64,000 nucleotides of DNA from Phyto melanocephala (GCA_941918925.1 OW799236.1:13429474-13493473); one strand, 5' to 3'. Positions 49,149 to 61,314 are shown, counted from the first letter of the stretch. Notes: a model not told the origin generated them from the letters alone. Program-made: numbers and translations.

Positions 49149-49893
49149 ATGAAACTACAACTCGCCACTGTGCAGCTGTGTATGTAAAATTTTTTTTATG
49201 TGCTATAAAAGCTACAGTAAATAATCGACAACTATTTGTTTATTTTTAGGCTTAGGCCTGTATATGTCGCTCGAAATTGGGGCAACCGAACGCTTGCTTG
49301 CCTTACATAATGCAGATGCTACGCCAGTTTCGGAAATAAATGATCGAAATTATTTTTATCAACCTGCAGCTTGCAACTGTCCCCCAGGACCGCCTGGTCC
49401 TCCAGGACCACCAGGTCCTACCGGCTCGCCTGGAAAAATAGGTCGAAAAGGTGAAAATGGAGAAAAAGGTGCTATTGGTCCTCCTGGTGTACCTGGTAGA
49501 CAGGGTAAACCCGGCTTTCCTGGCATACCTGGAATCAGAGGTGAACCCGGCGTTTCTGGTATGTCTGGAAGTCGTGGTAAGCCTGGCATTCCTGGTGATA
49601 TTGGACCACAAGGTCCTCAAGGACCTCCAGGCATACCCGGTGCTCGTGGTCCAGCTGGCAAACCGGGTCATCACAGCTACGACGGCCAGCATCCAGAGCT
49701 TTTACCTGAGCCTGAAATAGAAGTACAGCCTGAAATAGAAGTACAGCCAATATATTCTCTACCAATTATCGAGAGTGTTCCTTATCAGCTGCCCTTAACC
49801 TCAACAGCCCTGCCAGGTTTACCTGTAAACAAACGACCGTCAATTCAATATAAACCTAGTAAGGGTAGAATTGCTCCTATCACCAGACTCTAA
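49149..49893 (+). CDS. collagen-like gene 4, truncated member
   Basis: Exon 1 is 49149-49179, the intron is 49180-49249 (GTATGT...TTTTTAG), and exon 2 is 49250-49893, giving 224 residues. The N-terminus is [22 protein letters not shown]; Glu19 where gene 3 has Ala may weaken signal cleavage. TPV, Cys52-Asn-Cys54 and 31 Gly-X-Y triplets (57-149) fall at exactly the same residues as in gene 3. There is only one HH after the helix. The tail holds a duplicated EIEVQP unit (49711-49746) and [11 protein letters not shown], then stops early. The region after the stop still encodes the missing tail out of frame. The gene is either a shortened but working paralogue or an early pseudogene; the intact collagen frame argues for the first. 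Confidence 0.78.
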
Positions 49894-50170
49894 CCCATGC
49901 TGCTATAAAACCTTTAATAACTTCTCCAAAATAAAATCTCAGTCATCTTGGTTATAAATATCACCGATTTCATTCGACTCTACTTGACGATTTTGACTTT
50001 AAGCTAAATGAAGAACAGACAACTATGATTAAGATTTAGATCGTTAAGGCGACGAGAACATTAAGGGTGTGTAAAAAAATGTTTGTTTAAGACAATAGTT
50101 CTAAAAATAATTCTAAACAAATTGCAGTTTTTAATAAAGATAATGACAGTATAAAACAGACAATTCATAA
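49894..50170 (+). pseudogene. decayed C-terminal tail of gene 4
   Basis: Read from 49893 in another frame: [13 protein letters not shown], stop, NLSHLGYKYHRFHSTLLDD then FDFKLNEEQ. This matches the gene 3 tail [10 protein letters not shown]...[13 protein letters not shown]...LDLQLNEEH. Further on, DNDSIKQTIHNNNG resembles gene 3 [14 protein letters not shown] frameshift plus stops removed this tail. The AATAAA at 49930 or 50133 may now end the transcript. Confidence 0.7.
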
Positions 50171-50175
50171 TAATA

Positions 50176-51264
50176 ACGGCTTTATTCACAACAAAAAGTT
50201 GGCATTAAGTTAGCATACAATTTATTCATAATACACATGCCAAATTCTGGCTAACGATTTGCTAAACTCTTGTTAACGAGCAGTCAAACGTTTGCCAACT
50301 TGTGAAAAGTAGCTGCTCTGTGTTGTTGTTTGACATTTCCAATATTTTTTTACCTACCTTTTCATCCAGCCTAGTTTTTCAATTTTTATAAAAAATTTTA
50401 TTGTTCGTTTATTTTTTAGATTAATTTTTAAATTTAAAAAATTGTTAGTATGTATGGAAAAACAAAAAAATTCAAAATCAAGGATGATGTTTAAAGTAGT
50501 TTAAACTAAAGTTTGTACTCTGAATTATTAAATGAAAATTTATATTTGTTGCAATTTCTTTTTTTTTTTTATATTAAGCCATCCCAGTCCTAAATTTTTA
50601 ATAACTGTGAATTGCTTAATGTGGTTTTTAACGATATTTTGGCTTTAACGATTTTTTCCCGAAAAATTTTAACGACAAGTTACTGAGGTGGTCTGGTGAT
50701 TTGTATTCATTGTTTAACGAACCCTTTAACAAGTAAGAAGTCTCCCGGCTTACCTCAACTGAACGTCAAAAAATCGTGAGCAATATCCCAATCCACACTT
50801 TTTCTATTCCTTTTAAATTTATTATAATAAAATTATAATTAATGTATAATAAGTACTAATAACGAAAGGGTTTGTGTGTTTTACTTAAATTAAGTCGAGC
50901 ACCACCACCTTGCCCCCACCCTTTTAATTAAAACTTAGATCCCCTAAGTTTGAAAAGTTAAGTATATAAGTTCTCGTTGAATCCTGTACAAAGTTTGTCT
51001 AGTACTTATCTAACATGTCGTTTTATTTGTAATTCCCTTTAATAACAAATCCTAAACCATTTTAGTTAATTGTATAAAGTGTTAATTTGCATAGTGGAAT
51101 TTCTAGAATTAAACAGATGATATATAAAAAATAGTTGCATTTTTGAGGAGTATTCAAAGCTGATTTATGAAAAGTTGACGGATAAAAGTTTGTTATGAAT
51201 AGTTAGCAGCTAGTTGTACGTAGTGTATAAACTGTGGCTAACTTTTTGTTATAAATAAGGCCGT
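50176..51264. mobile_element. TIR-bounded element, 1.1 kb
   Basis: The left end ACGGCTTTATTCACAACAAA-AAGTTGGC (50176-50203) matches the inverted right end ACGGCCTTATTTATAACAAA-AAGTTAGC (51237-51264) with about four changes. Inside are more GTTAGC/GCTAAC motifs near both ends. No transposase. It inserted in or just after the decayed gene 4 tail. Confidence 0.55.
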
Positions 51265-51283
51265 AGAAATTTACAAATAAGAA

Positions 51284-51840
51284 CAATTATTATTTTTTTA
51301 TTTATTGTTGTTATTGCGTTCCTAAAAGATATTAAGATATTTGGGATTACATTATTAAATTTGGTTATGCAAGGATAGTTTTTTTTAAAAATTCAAAGAC
51401 TTTGTTAATGTTGCAATTGAATTGAGATTTCAACCAATCGACAATGTTAGGAAAATTGCAAATCGATAGACGTAGGCTGGCTAGGACTAGGCAGTCTGCT
51501 AAGATGTGAAAGACTGTTAGGGGTGAGGAGCTACAGAAGCAGCATTTAGAATGTGCAGTTCTGTTCAACAAATATTGGTGAGTAATGCTAGTGTGTGTAA
51601 GGCGTAACCTTGTGAAGTAATTATTTTGTAAGCAGTTGGTTGATGTTGGTAGAAATGTTGGCTGTTTTGTAGGATTAGGATTTCTGTGTGGGTGATTGTA
51701 TTTTTTCCATTTGCGTATTAAGTTTAGAGGTAGCATATCTGTTAAAAATTGTCTGCATTTGGGTATAAATAAGTAGGTGGGTTGCTGCTAGGTCTGCTGC
51801 CTCACTGCCTCTAATACCGATGTGGCTTGGGATTCAAAGT
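51284..51840 (-). mobile_element. 5'-truncated non-LTR retrotransposon with target duplication
   Basis: The minus strand encodes WIPSHIGIRGSEAADLAA, the last RNase H block (51830-51770), then after a frameshift a C-terminal region with RLRLTHTSITHQYLL and CCFC...HILADC, a CCHC-type tail (51605-51515), stopping at 51365. The 3' end is A/TAA-rich. A 16-bp target duplication AATTTACAAATAAGAA flanks it at 51268-51283 and 51841-51856. The RNase H and TAA-rich end fit the I-like group; the clade is inference. Confidence 0.85.
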
Positions 51841-51856
51841 AATTTACAAATAAGAA

Positions 51857-52210
51857 TATAAATTTTATAAGGCCATTTGTAGAAACAGTATAAAGAAATA
51901 TTTACAGATATTACCTACACATAGATGAGCAAGACAATGCCGTCTTTGGATTGCAAATTATAAGCAGGGTGGCTGCTCGAAAATATCACCAAACCAAATA
52001 TGATAACTACAATGATAGTAACAATAATATACCATCGATCATTTACTTTTATTAGGTTAATCAATAATCAACATTTAAATTATATTTGTGAATACTGTCC
52101 TATTTGTCGTATTGTCATAACAACAAAGTGGACAATTTTTTTTTTATATTTCTCCCTTACTTGCTGCTACGCTTTCTAGCCGTGTGTAAGGAGAAGGCGT
52201 GATTAGGTTA
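51857..52210. other. intergenic, nothing supported
   Basis: No supported feature. Confidence 0.5.
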
Positions 52211-52346
52211 TTCTTGGTAGGCATGAGATTAGCGCATATTAAATGCAAAAAAAGGTGTCTGATCGCATTTAATAATCAGCGCATATTGAATGCAAAAAAA
52301 ATACAAAAGATGGCAGATCGAATTTAAAAATGATGCCTAGTAGAAG
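52211..52346. repeat. small foldback with internal duplication
   Basis: TTCTTGGTAGGCATGA (52211) is inverted as ATGATGCCTAGTAGAA (52330). Inside, AGCGCATATTAAATGCAAAA is repeated once as AGCGCATATTGAATGCAAAA 47 bases later. Confidence 0.45.
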
Positions 52347-52949
52347 CGTTCCTGAAAGCAACTAAGTACTAAGTAAACCATTTAAGCAGTGCTTTTTGGT
52401 ATTTAATTTTGTTAAAGAGATTGCTTTTTACCTACACAATTTGCTTGCAGATTTGTTAGTTGAAATGTTTTTTTCAAATGAAATTTGTATGGAAAAATAT
52501 GTAGCATTATACGAGCACAATAGGAATTTATCTCAAAACACGCTCTACCATGGTGTAATTACATTAGGTGATAGCATAAAGGAGAGCGATTTTCGGCTCT
52601 CCTTTTTATGTATGAAGTTTGACAATTTCCGGAGTTGAAATAATTTTTTTAATATGTAGTTTGACATACTCCAGAACACAAAAAAATTGTCAGCTGAGCT
52701 GGCAGCGCCACCTCGTATAAGTGTACCCTGCGCTCTTATACTTGGAAAAAAATAAAACACGATGAGAAAGTGTTGTTTTAATAAATTTCCCTAGTCACAA
52801 ACTTTAGTAAGAGTTGTAAGAAATTCCCTTCAAATCATAAGTAATAATAATTACATAATTTTTTTTACCAAATTACACTATTTGTTTGAATCTAACAAGT
52901 TTGAAAAATATTAGATTTAACTTACAGGCATTTTTTTATAATTTCTCTT
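52347..52949. other. intergenic with one strong hairpin
   Basis: A 10-bp perfect stem, AAAGGAGAGC/GCTCTCCTTT (52578-52605), has an 8-nt loop and is followed by T-rich DNA. The 80-codon open frame across it has no relative. Confidence 0.45.
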
Positions 52950-52960
52950 AAGCCTGTAGT

Positions 52961-53089
52961 ACACGAAATGTAAAAAGCCACATACGCATGTGGCTGTGAC
53001 GTAATTTTGACGTCATCGTAAAGCATAAATGTATCCGCTTCTGCCACATGTGTTTTATTTGCATTTTTGGACTAAAATACATTTCGTGG
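52961..53089. repeat. foldback with nested hairpins
   Basis: CACGAAATGTA (52962) is inverted as TACATTTCGTG (53078). Inside are a perfect AGCCACAT/ATGTGGCT hairpin and TGACGTAATTTTGACGTCA. It may be a tiny MITE. Confidence 0.4.
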
Positions 53090-53351
53090 AATACCGAAAT
53101 CATACCGCCACTACGACTACTAAAAAAAATGTAACCAAACTTTCTGACTGACTTCGTATGCATTTGTTGTCATCCCCATTGTCCCATTTGTTTTGGTTGT
53201 TTGTAAAATGTAGACATGAAATTTTTGGTATTTTTGGGTTTCCTCCAATCAAAAGTAAAATTAAAATTTTAAAAATAAAAAAGGAATTTAATAAGTGAAA
53301 TTAATACAAAACCTCTTAAAAAGATGCAAGAAATTTCTTCGTCAGTATGTC

Positions 53352-53573
53352 GATGATGATGAAAGGGCCTAACTTAAACAATTGAAACTTTACAGGGGAA
53401 GGAATAAACGTAATAGAAACTGTATTGTCATGGAGTAAATTTTTTGTAAACTGGCTTGTAAAACTGTTATTTTTAAAACTCTTGCGTCTTATTTGTGTGT
53501 TGAAAATTATTGGAATCACTGGAAAACACAATTTCTTACAAAATACGAGTTGGGGCCTTTCTACTTTTGACCA
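53352..53573 (-). mobile_element. MITE with AAGTAGAAAGGCCCTAA ends, copy 2
   Basis: Inverted relative to 47059-47295. It shares AACTTTACAGGGGAAGG and AAACGTAATAGAAACTG on the left and GGGGCCTTTCTACTTTTGA on the right; the left end is damaged. Confidence 0.55.
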
Positions 53574-53878
53574 TCAATATGCGATGCCAAGAGTGTCACA
53601 TCAACGATGGCTATTGAGGATGTACAATTGGAAGAAAGCAAGTTTTTTCACTTTTGATAAGTAAAAGTGTTGACAGTCATTAAACAATTCATATATTTTA
53701 TTATAAACTTGAATCACCTAATCATCCCTTACTTCTTATTCTGTTGCTTCTTTCATTAGGGAGCTGCAGAATGTTTCACAAACAATTAAAAAAAATTTAT
53801 TACAAACAATCAAAAATATATAAAAATCAGAAATATCGGTATATCTTTATATTGGCATTAAAAACACCGACATATATA

Positions 53879-55116
53879 CAGTCAAATCCCGATAATTCGT
53901 AATCGCAAGGGACCGGCCATTTCTTACGAATTATAGGGGTTTTCGATTTAGCGGGGTTTCGGTTTAACGGGGTTAAAATAAAATTAATACGAACTAACGG
54001 GATTTTTCCATTTATTAACTAAAACAATAAAAATGCATTTTCTAATTTTATTAAAGAATTAAAAATTTCTTCGTCCACAGTATGATTGGAGACATAAAAT
54101 CTTAATTTATTAATTGCCAATTTTTGCATTCTTATTCGTCATTTAGGGAACTTCGTTGTTGCCGTCATTGTCGTCGTCATCATTTTCTATATTGTTTGCT
54201 TTTAGCATTCTTTCCATGTTTCTGTTGTTTTTATTACGAACAAGTAACAGTGCTATATTCGGCCGTGCCGCCGAATCTTATATACCCTTCACAACGTGTA
54301 GTCATGCAATAACAATTGTTTGTATCACCATTCATCTCATATAAAATACGTACATACATGTAAAAAACATACCAACAAAAAAAATACAAAAGAAAAAATA
54401 TATTAAAAATAAAAAAAAATAATAAAAAAATTTACAAAAAAAAAAATTTAAAAAAATTTTTAAAAATTTTTTTTTAAAAAAATTAAAAAAAAAATAATAA
54501 AATATAAATAATATTTTAAATATAATAAAATAAAATTTTTTTGGCTCAGCTGGAATTCGATGCCACGTTTACTTTAACCAGTATGTATGTAGGTTGTTGT
54601 TGTAATTGTGAAAAAAACGAGGTGGTCGTGGTTTATTGCTTATATCTCAGAAAGTTATGGGGCGATTGTGCTGAGTTTCAATAGCTATTCATTCCTGGAT
54701 ATTTCGAAGAGATTGATATCATACACAGATCTGAGGAACATATAGTTGCTTCTAAAAGTTGATTTCAACCAACACACGGACAGACGGGCAGACGGACAGA
54801 CAATCAGGGCTTAATCGACTCCTCTATTCATAAGCTTTCAGAAAATATATACTTTATGGGGTCGGAAATAAAAATTGTAGAAATTACAAACTGAATGACA
54901 AAGCTATATATACCGTTGTGCACCACAGGTGAAGGGTATAATTATAAGTGGTAGTTAGCAAACAATTACGATTTATAAGAGGTAAAGAAGAAAAAAAATT
55001 ACGAATTAGCGAGGGGACCAAAATGAATTAACGAGATTTTTTCAAGGGACCGACAGTTTATTACGAATTATTGGGAATTACGATTTATCGGGGTACGAAT
55101 TATCGGGATTTGACTG
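53879..55116. mobile_element. pogo/Tc1-like element interrupted by a family 1 repeat
   Basis: The perfect 23-bp terminal inverted repeat begins CAGTCAAATCCCGATAATTC and is flanked by TA on both sides (53877-53878, 55117-55118). Internal GATTTATCGGGG and GGGACCG motifs repeat near both ends. The CAGT-start and TA duplication fit pogo/Tigger-type Tc1-mariner elements. The native length is about 535 bp; the rest is the nested repeat at 54240-54942. No transposase. Confidence 0.75.
54240..54942 (+). repeat. dispersed repeat family 1, nested copy
   Basis: Starts ACAAGTAACAGTGCTATATT and ends GTGAAGGGTATAATTA. Its interior matches the 9761 subfamily. The hairpin carries an extra CCG (CGGCCGTGCCGCCGAAT). 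Confidence 0.8.
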
Positions 55117-55273
55117 TATATGCTTGTATTTAGATTTTTTTAAATCTATAGTTTTGCCCAAAAAGAAGTTTTTAATAAAAAGATTTGTTGTAAAATCATT
55201 TACTAAAAAATATATACTTTGGGGTGAAAAAATTAATCTGGAAATTAAATTTCATGTTAACGTATTGAATTGA

Positions 55274-55990
55274 ACGTTAAAATTTTTACCCATTAGTTGT
55301 GGCTCTATTTCAGTCTGTCGAAATAATTAAAGAGGTCAGAGAAAAGATCCTAGGCGTTTGCACAAAATTTGATTTAAAAACCTTTAATGCAAATTTAAAA
55401 AAGTCGTTAACCTCTTTATGTTCAAAGAAATTATAAGTTAACTCGCATTGAATTATTGTTGTTCGACATAGAAAAAATAACCCCATATTCATAAAAAATT
55501 TGTAGGTAAATAAATAAAAAAGTTTTGAAAAAGCAAATTTGCATACAAAATTCAATTTATAAATATTCGGTAAATTTACAAGTTGATTATATTTATGGCA
55601 GTTAGCATAACTTAATTATCTGATTAGTGTAAAAACTTGAAAAAATTTATAAACGAAATCTTAATATTGAAACCGCTTACAGATTTTCGATTTCTATATA
55701 GAGAACAACGCCTTATTTTGCGTGATTAAATTAATTTTAAAAATATTCTAACGACCTTATATGTATGTTAACATAGAATTTACTTAAAAATATCCAAAAA
55801 CTAATGCACATTACAGATATTTTTTTTTTTTTAAATATTATTTTGTCGTCTTAAATTATTGGCTTTTAGCTTAAAAGTGGATGTCATATTAATTTTGTAA
55901 ATCCGTTCGTAACACACAGTAGTAAAGGGGATAGAGCTTTCTGATCCTTAAAACCACGCTTTAGAATAAAGTGCAAAAATTTTCCTTACA
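55274..55990 (+). promoter_or_regulatory. distal upstream module of gene 5
   Basis: Begins with TTTTTACCCATTAGTTGTGGCT, the left edge of the segment duplicated at 58664. It then follows the module order: AGTCGTTAACC, CGCCTTATTTTGCGTG, GGCTTTTAGC, TTAATTTTGTAAATCCG, CGTAACACACAGTAG, GAGCTTTCTGATCC, GCTTTAGAATAAAGTGCA. It lies 0.3-1.0 kb before the ATG. Confidence 0.5.
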
Positions 55991-56173
55991 GAAATGTTTA
56001 AGTGATATTTTTTTTTATAGCAAAAAATATTTTTAAAGAAAAAATTTCATACAATTTTTATAAATTTTTTTTTCTATTAGTAAGTGAAAAACTCACTAAT
56101 TTGTAGTATATTTGTGATGATTCTGTATTTTAAGAATTTTTGTTTAATTTTTTTTTTTTGAAGAGTGTTTGAA

Positions 56174-56255
56174 ATTCGATACAACCCAGTATAAAAATAT
56201 TTTTACTTAGAAATTATTTTGTTACGAACTGAAATTTAAAAGTCGTCTATATAAG
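56174..56255 (+). promoter_or_regulatory. proximal element and TATA box of gene 5
   Basis: ATTCGATACAACCCAGTATA (56174) and TATATAAG (56248-56255), followed by TGATTGCTACCAAGAAGAG. Spacing and sequence are almost the same as in gene 6. Confidence 0.65.
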
Positions 56256-56300
56256 TGATTGCTACCAAGAAGAGTTAATTTAGTAAAAACTTTGTCAACC

Positions 56301-57353
<1,053 letters not shown>

Positions 57354-57520
57354 TAATTATTTTGAACATTCTTTAGAGCGTAAAAATATTGGAAGCCATT
57401 ATCCAGATAATGTAAGAAGTAGTAAATAAAAAACACAGTAACGAACAAACAAATTTCAATGACAACAAGAGCGATCAAAATCACAACAGCAATAACATAT
57501 CTATGTGCCCACAAATATTA

Positions 57521-57680
57521 CTGCCTGTTCAACGATGTCGAAAGAAAACCCAAGCGAAATTTTTATTCTTACAAATATATTGAAAACAACAACAAAAACT
57601 AAAAATTAGTTTTTGTTTTCAACGTATTTGTACGAATGAAATTTCGCTTGGGTTTTCTTTCGACATCGTTGAACCAGCAG
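57521..57680. mobile_element. 160-bp palindromic MITE, copy 3, with known empty site
   Basis: Same ends as at 23303, flanked by TTA on both sides (57518-57520, 57681-57683). The matching place after gene 6 reads CAAATATTAATGTTTGG without the element, proving insertion with a 3-bp TTA duplication. Confidence 0.88.
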
Positions 57681-57699
57681 TTAATGTTTGGTGTCACTT

Positions 57700-58660
57700 G
57701 CCGAACTATCGCCGAAATACAATAAAACTTACTAATAAAATAACGATGGTAAGTCAGCCTAGAATTACCAATTTAAGGTTCTGACGGTCAAAGGAATTAG
57801 ATCAATTTCATTAAACTGTGTTGTTCAAAACTTAATCACTAATAAAAGGATATTGCAATGAATTTTGAAAAAAAAAACTTTTAATATTTTTAATTCAATT
57901 AACAACAAACAATCCAGCTCTGTATATTCAGATATATATTGAAATCAAAATTTGCACAACATAAATTGTTTAACATATTTTGCATGAATTTGCATGTACA
58001 TATTTTGAAGTACATCAGTAAAGGTTAACTATATTGTATTTGGATAAGGCATTCTTCATGACTCCTTTTGCATTTATGAATTAGAAGTCATGAAAAATTT
58101 TATTCACATTGAACTAGTGATAGTTTTTTTTTTTTGCTGCGATATATATAGAGATTTTTAGTAAAAGCCTTTTTGTAAAAGCATTTATTGAAAAAATATT
58201 TTGTTGTAAAACAATACATTTTAGGCCATGGTAGCTCGTTTTAGCAAATTGAAAGGAATAATTACTGTATTCACAAGGTGTCCTAAATTCAAATGTTCTA
58301 AAATTAACCAAAAAAATCTGACTGATGTGAACGAGCCTTCATAAGTACGTGTAATATATCATATTTAAACCGCTGATTTTGCTAAATTTTTGATTGCACA
58401 TAATTGAAACAGATATCGGAGGAGCGGCTTACAAATATTACAGGCGGCTCAGCTTAGCAGATTCTTTGCCGTTCGCTTTAGGTATCTGAGTAGTTACGAC
58501 GGCGCAATAAACACACCCTTCAGAGTAGTATTATTTTTGGACAGTTTTCTTTTTAAAATGCAACAACAACTTTTTAAACTATTGTGAAATCCTAGAACAT
58601 TATGACATTTTGACATGTTAGTATGCCTTTAAAATGCAATAAATAACTCTTGAGAGTTAA
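57700..58660. other. 3' part of gene 5 unit and intergenic DNA
   Basis: 57684-57890 is the duplicated downstream flank (ACTATCGCCGAAATACAATA, shared with 62572). Beyond that nothing is supported; a GC-richer patch at 58415-58530 is unexplained. Confidence 0.45.
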
Positions 58661-58992
58661 TATTTTTACCCAATAGTTGTGGCTGTGTTTCTGTCTGTCG
58701 AAATTATTATAGAGGTCAAAGAAAAAAACCTAGAAGTTTGCACAAAGCTTGATTGAAATGTCTTTAATACAACTTATAGAAAGTCTTTAACCTCTAATTC
58801 TACAAAGAAATTATAAGTTAACTCGCATTAAATTTTTGCTGTTCTAGAAAAAATAACCTCATTTTTATAAAAAAAATTTTGGTAAATAAAAATATTTGAA
58901 AGAAATAATTTGCATACGAAATTCAATTCATAAACATTTAGTAAATTTATGGCAGTTAGCATAATTTAATTATGAGATCAGTAAAAATCTTA
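58661..58992 (+). promoter_or_regulatory. first half of the distal module of gene 6
   Basis: TTTTTACCCAATAGTTGTGGCT, GTCTTTAACCTC, ATTCAATTCATAAACATTTAG and ATGGCAGTTAGCATAA align with 55274-55620. It is then split by the repeat that starts at 58993. Confidence 0.5.
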
Positions 58993-60768
58993 AAAACAAA
59001 GAGCGTACTATATTCGGCACAACCGAATTTCTGATACCCACCACCAATTGTGTGTACTTTTAATGCACAAAATTTCTTATTTTGCTATTAACAGTAATCG
59101 CTATGGAACAATCCCTTTTATACTAAAATATGTTTTACTCTCTTTGTGTAACTTCGATTTGCTATTAACTTATGTCCCTAAATTTAGTCTTAAAAAGATA
59201 CCTTAAGTAATTCTACATTAGAAATGATAATACTGACACTTTTTTACTATAAATTTGTATTTTGACGAGAAATAAACCCAGAGGTAGTTAAAAAATAATA
59301 CAAACTTTGTGTGGGCATGGTACCTTCTAATTTTAAAATAATATTATTAATGTTAGAATTGAACATACAAAATCCATTATAAAGTATTTCCTTCCATATT
59401 ATATAAATTTAAGGCAACACCTTCATTTTCTCGCATTTATATATATATGCAAAATCTTAACATCAAACATCTAATTCGGTCGCCTTTATGAGCTTTTACG
59501 TAGTCTTAAGCAGTGGGCGTTAAAGTAGGGGTCTTGAAGTAGTATCTGAAAATAAATTTCTCTTTGATATTTCAATCTTTGTGACAGCGCATAGAGAACC
59601 GCATAGACCTAAGGGTAAAAAAAACAATTTTCACTTTTTTTTATGTGGACAACATATGAGCATCGAATGAGACCGATCCCATGCCCCAAAAAAGCGTTAA
59701 AGTGGGCCTGTCATCTTCTTTCGCTGAGATTAAATACTTTTTGCAGAGAGCTATATATCCGAAATTTCATCATTATACCTCTAATTCTGTCGGTTCTATG
59801 AGCTTTAAACCTTCATTAAATGCAGAATATGTGAGAAGAGGGTGTTGAAGTGGGCGTGTCAACTTAATATTCTCGCATTTTAATAACATTGATCAGGAAG
59901 ATATACAAGAAAATTTTCAACATCAATCATCTAATTCTGTCGCTTTTATGAGCTTTTAAATTTCATTAAAAGTAGAAAAGACTACGTAAGGAGTGAGCGT
60001 TAAAGTGGGGGTCCTAAAGTAGTTTTTGCTAAAAAAAAATCCAACTTTGTTATTTCAATATGGAGTCCTTTATTCTTTCAATATCTTTGTCCACAAAGAA
60101 ATTATATGAATTTAGAGTATAGCGTTATGTGGGAAGTAGGCGTAAAAGTGGGCGTGCCACCTTAATTTTCCATTATTACAAATATTTGGACGGAAAAGAA
60201 ATGTCTTTAAAATTTCAGAATTGTACATGTTATTTTGTTAGTTTTATTAAATTTTAAATAGACCGAAAAATACAGTGTGGGGTATTAATTTTCGTACATT
60301 TTGGTTTATTACTCCTTTCCTAATGTATTGCTTTGTGCAATTTTCAGGGAAAATTTTTTTTTGTAGTCGGAAAATATACTTTTGAAATTACATCGCTAAA
60401 CATCAATGTGTTTAGACACAATCGCATCTTATTCAATGTAGAAAGGACATTGTTTTGTTGACCTTCTCTTGCATTACAAGTAATAACTCTCTTCCCAATG
60501 TACCGATTTAGCCAATTTTCAATACCAAATAAACCTGATGTGTTGGAAATATTCTGGAAAAATTTTATCCCCTAGAATTATCGTATCGAGATCTATCGTG
60601 CTTTGAACAGACGGACAGACAGACGAACATTGGTAGATCGTCCCTAAATAAAATTATAACTCAGAAGATATATACTTTATGAGGTCCAAGTTGATATTTC
60701 TCTGTGTTACAATCGGAATGACAAAATTAGTATACCCCCACACTATTTTTTAGTGGCGGGTATAAAAA
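58993..60768 (+). mobile_element. dispersed repeat family 2, long copy splitting the gene 6 upstream module
   Basis: Starts CAAAGAGCGTACTATATTCG, a hairpin CGGCACAACCG, then GATACCCACCACC, and ends GTGGCGGGTATAAAA, which pairs with the start. The interior has repeated GTGGGCGT(T)AAAGTGG, ATGAGCTTTTA and AATTCTGTCGC modules and a GACGGACAGACAGACG tract. The gene 5 unit has no such insert at this point, which fixes both ends to within a few bases. Confidence 0.75.
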
Positions 60769-61040
60769 ATTAATAAACGAAATCTAAATATTGAAACCGT
60801 TGAAAAATTTTCAATTTCTATTTAGAGAACAACGCCTTACTTAGCGTGATTAAATTAAATAAAAATATGCTAACGACCTTATATGTTTGTTAACATAGAA
60901 TTTACCAAAAACATATGCACATTATAAACACTTGTTTATATTAATTTTGTAAGTTCTTTCGTAACACACAGTAGTAAAGAAGATAGAGCTTGCTGATCCT
61001 TAAAACCACGCTTTAGATAAAAGTGCACAAATTTTCAATA
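60769..61040 (+). promoter_or_regulatory. second half of the distal module of gene 6
   Basis: AATAAACGAAATCTAAATATTGAAACCG, GAGAACAACGCCTTACTTAGCGTG, CGTAACACACAGTAGTAAAG, AGCTTGCTGATCCTTAAAACCACG continue the gene 5 module from 55650. Confidence 0.5.
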
Positions 61041-61233
61041 CAGAAATGTTTAAGTGATATTTTTTATGGCAAAAAATATTTTTTTAGAAAAAATTTCTTT
61101 TATTTTTACAATTTTTTTTCTATTATTTAGAAGGTGAAGAACTTTCTCATTTGTAATATATTTGTGATAATTTTGTATTTGTAGACACGTTTTTAAGAAT
61201 TTTTGGTTTTTTTTTTGAAGAAGAGTGTATCAA

Positions 61234-61314
61234 ATTCGATACAACCCAGTATAAAAATATCTTTACTTAGAAATTCTTTTGTTACGAAGAGAAATTTAAA
61301 ATCGTCTATATAAG
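61234..61314 (+). promoter_or_regulatory. proximal element and TATA box of gene 6
   Basis: ATTCGATACAACCCAGTATA (61234) and TATATAAG (61307-61314), followed by TGATTGCTACCAAAAAGAG. Confidence 0.65.

Noticed and set aside
52578..52610. Hairpin plus T-run resembling a bacterial terminator
   Set aside because: The window is insect DNA with introns and poly-A signals; a factor-independent terminator is not meaningful here.
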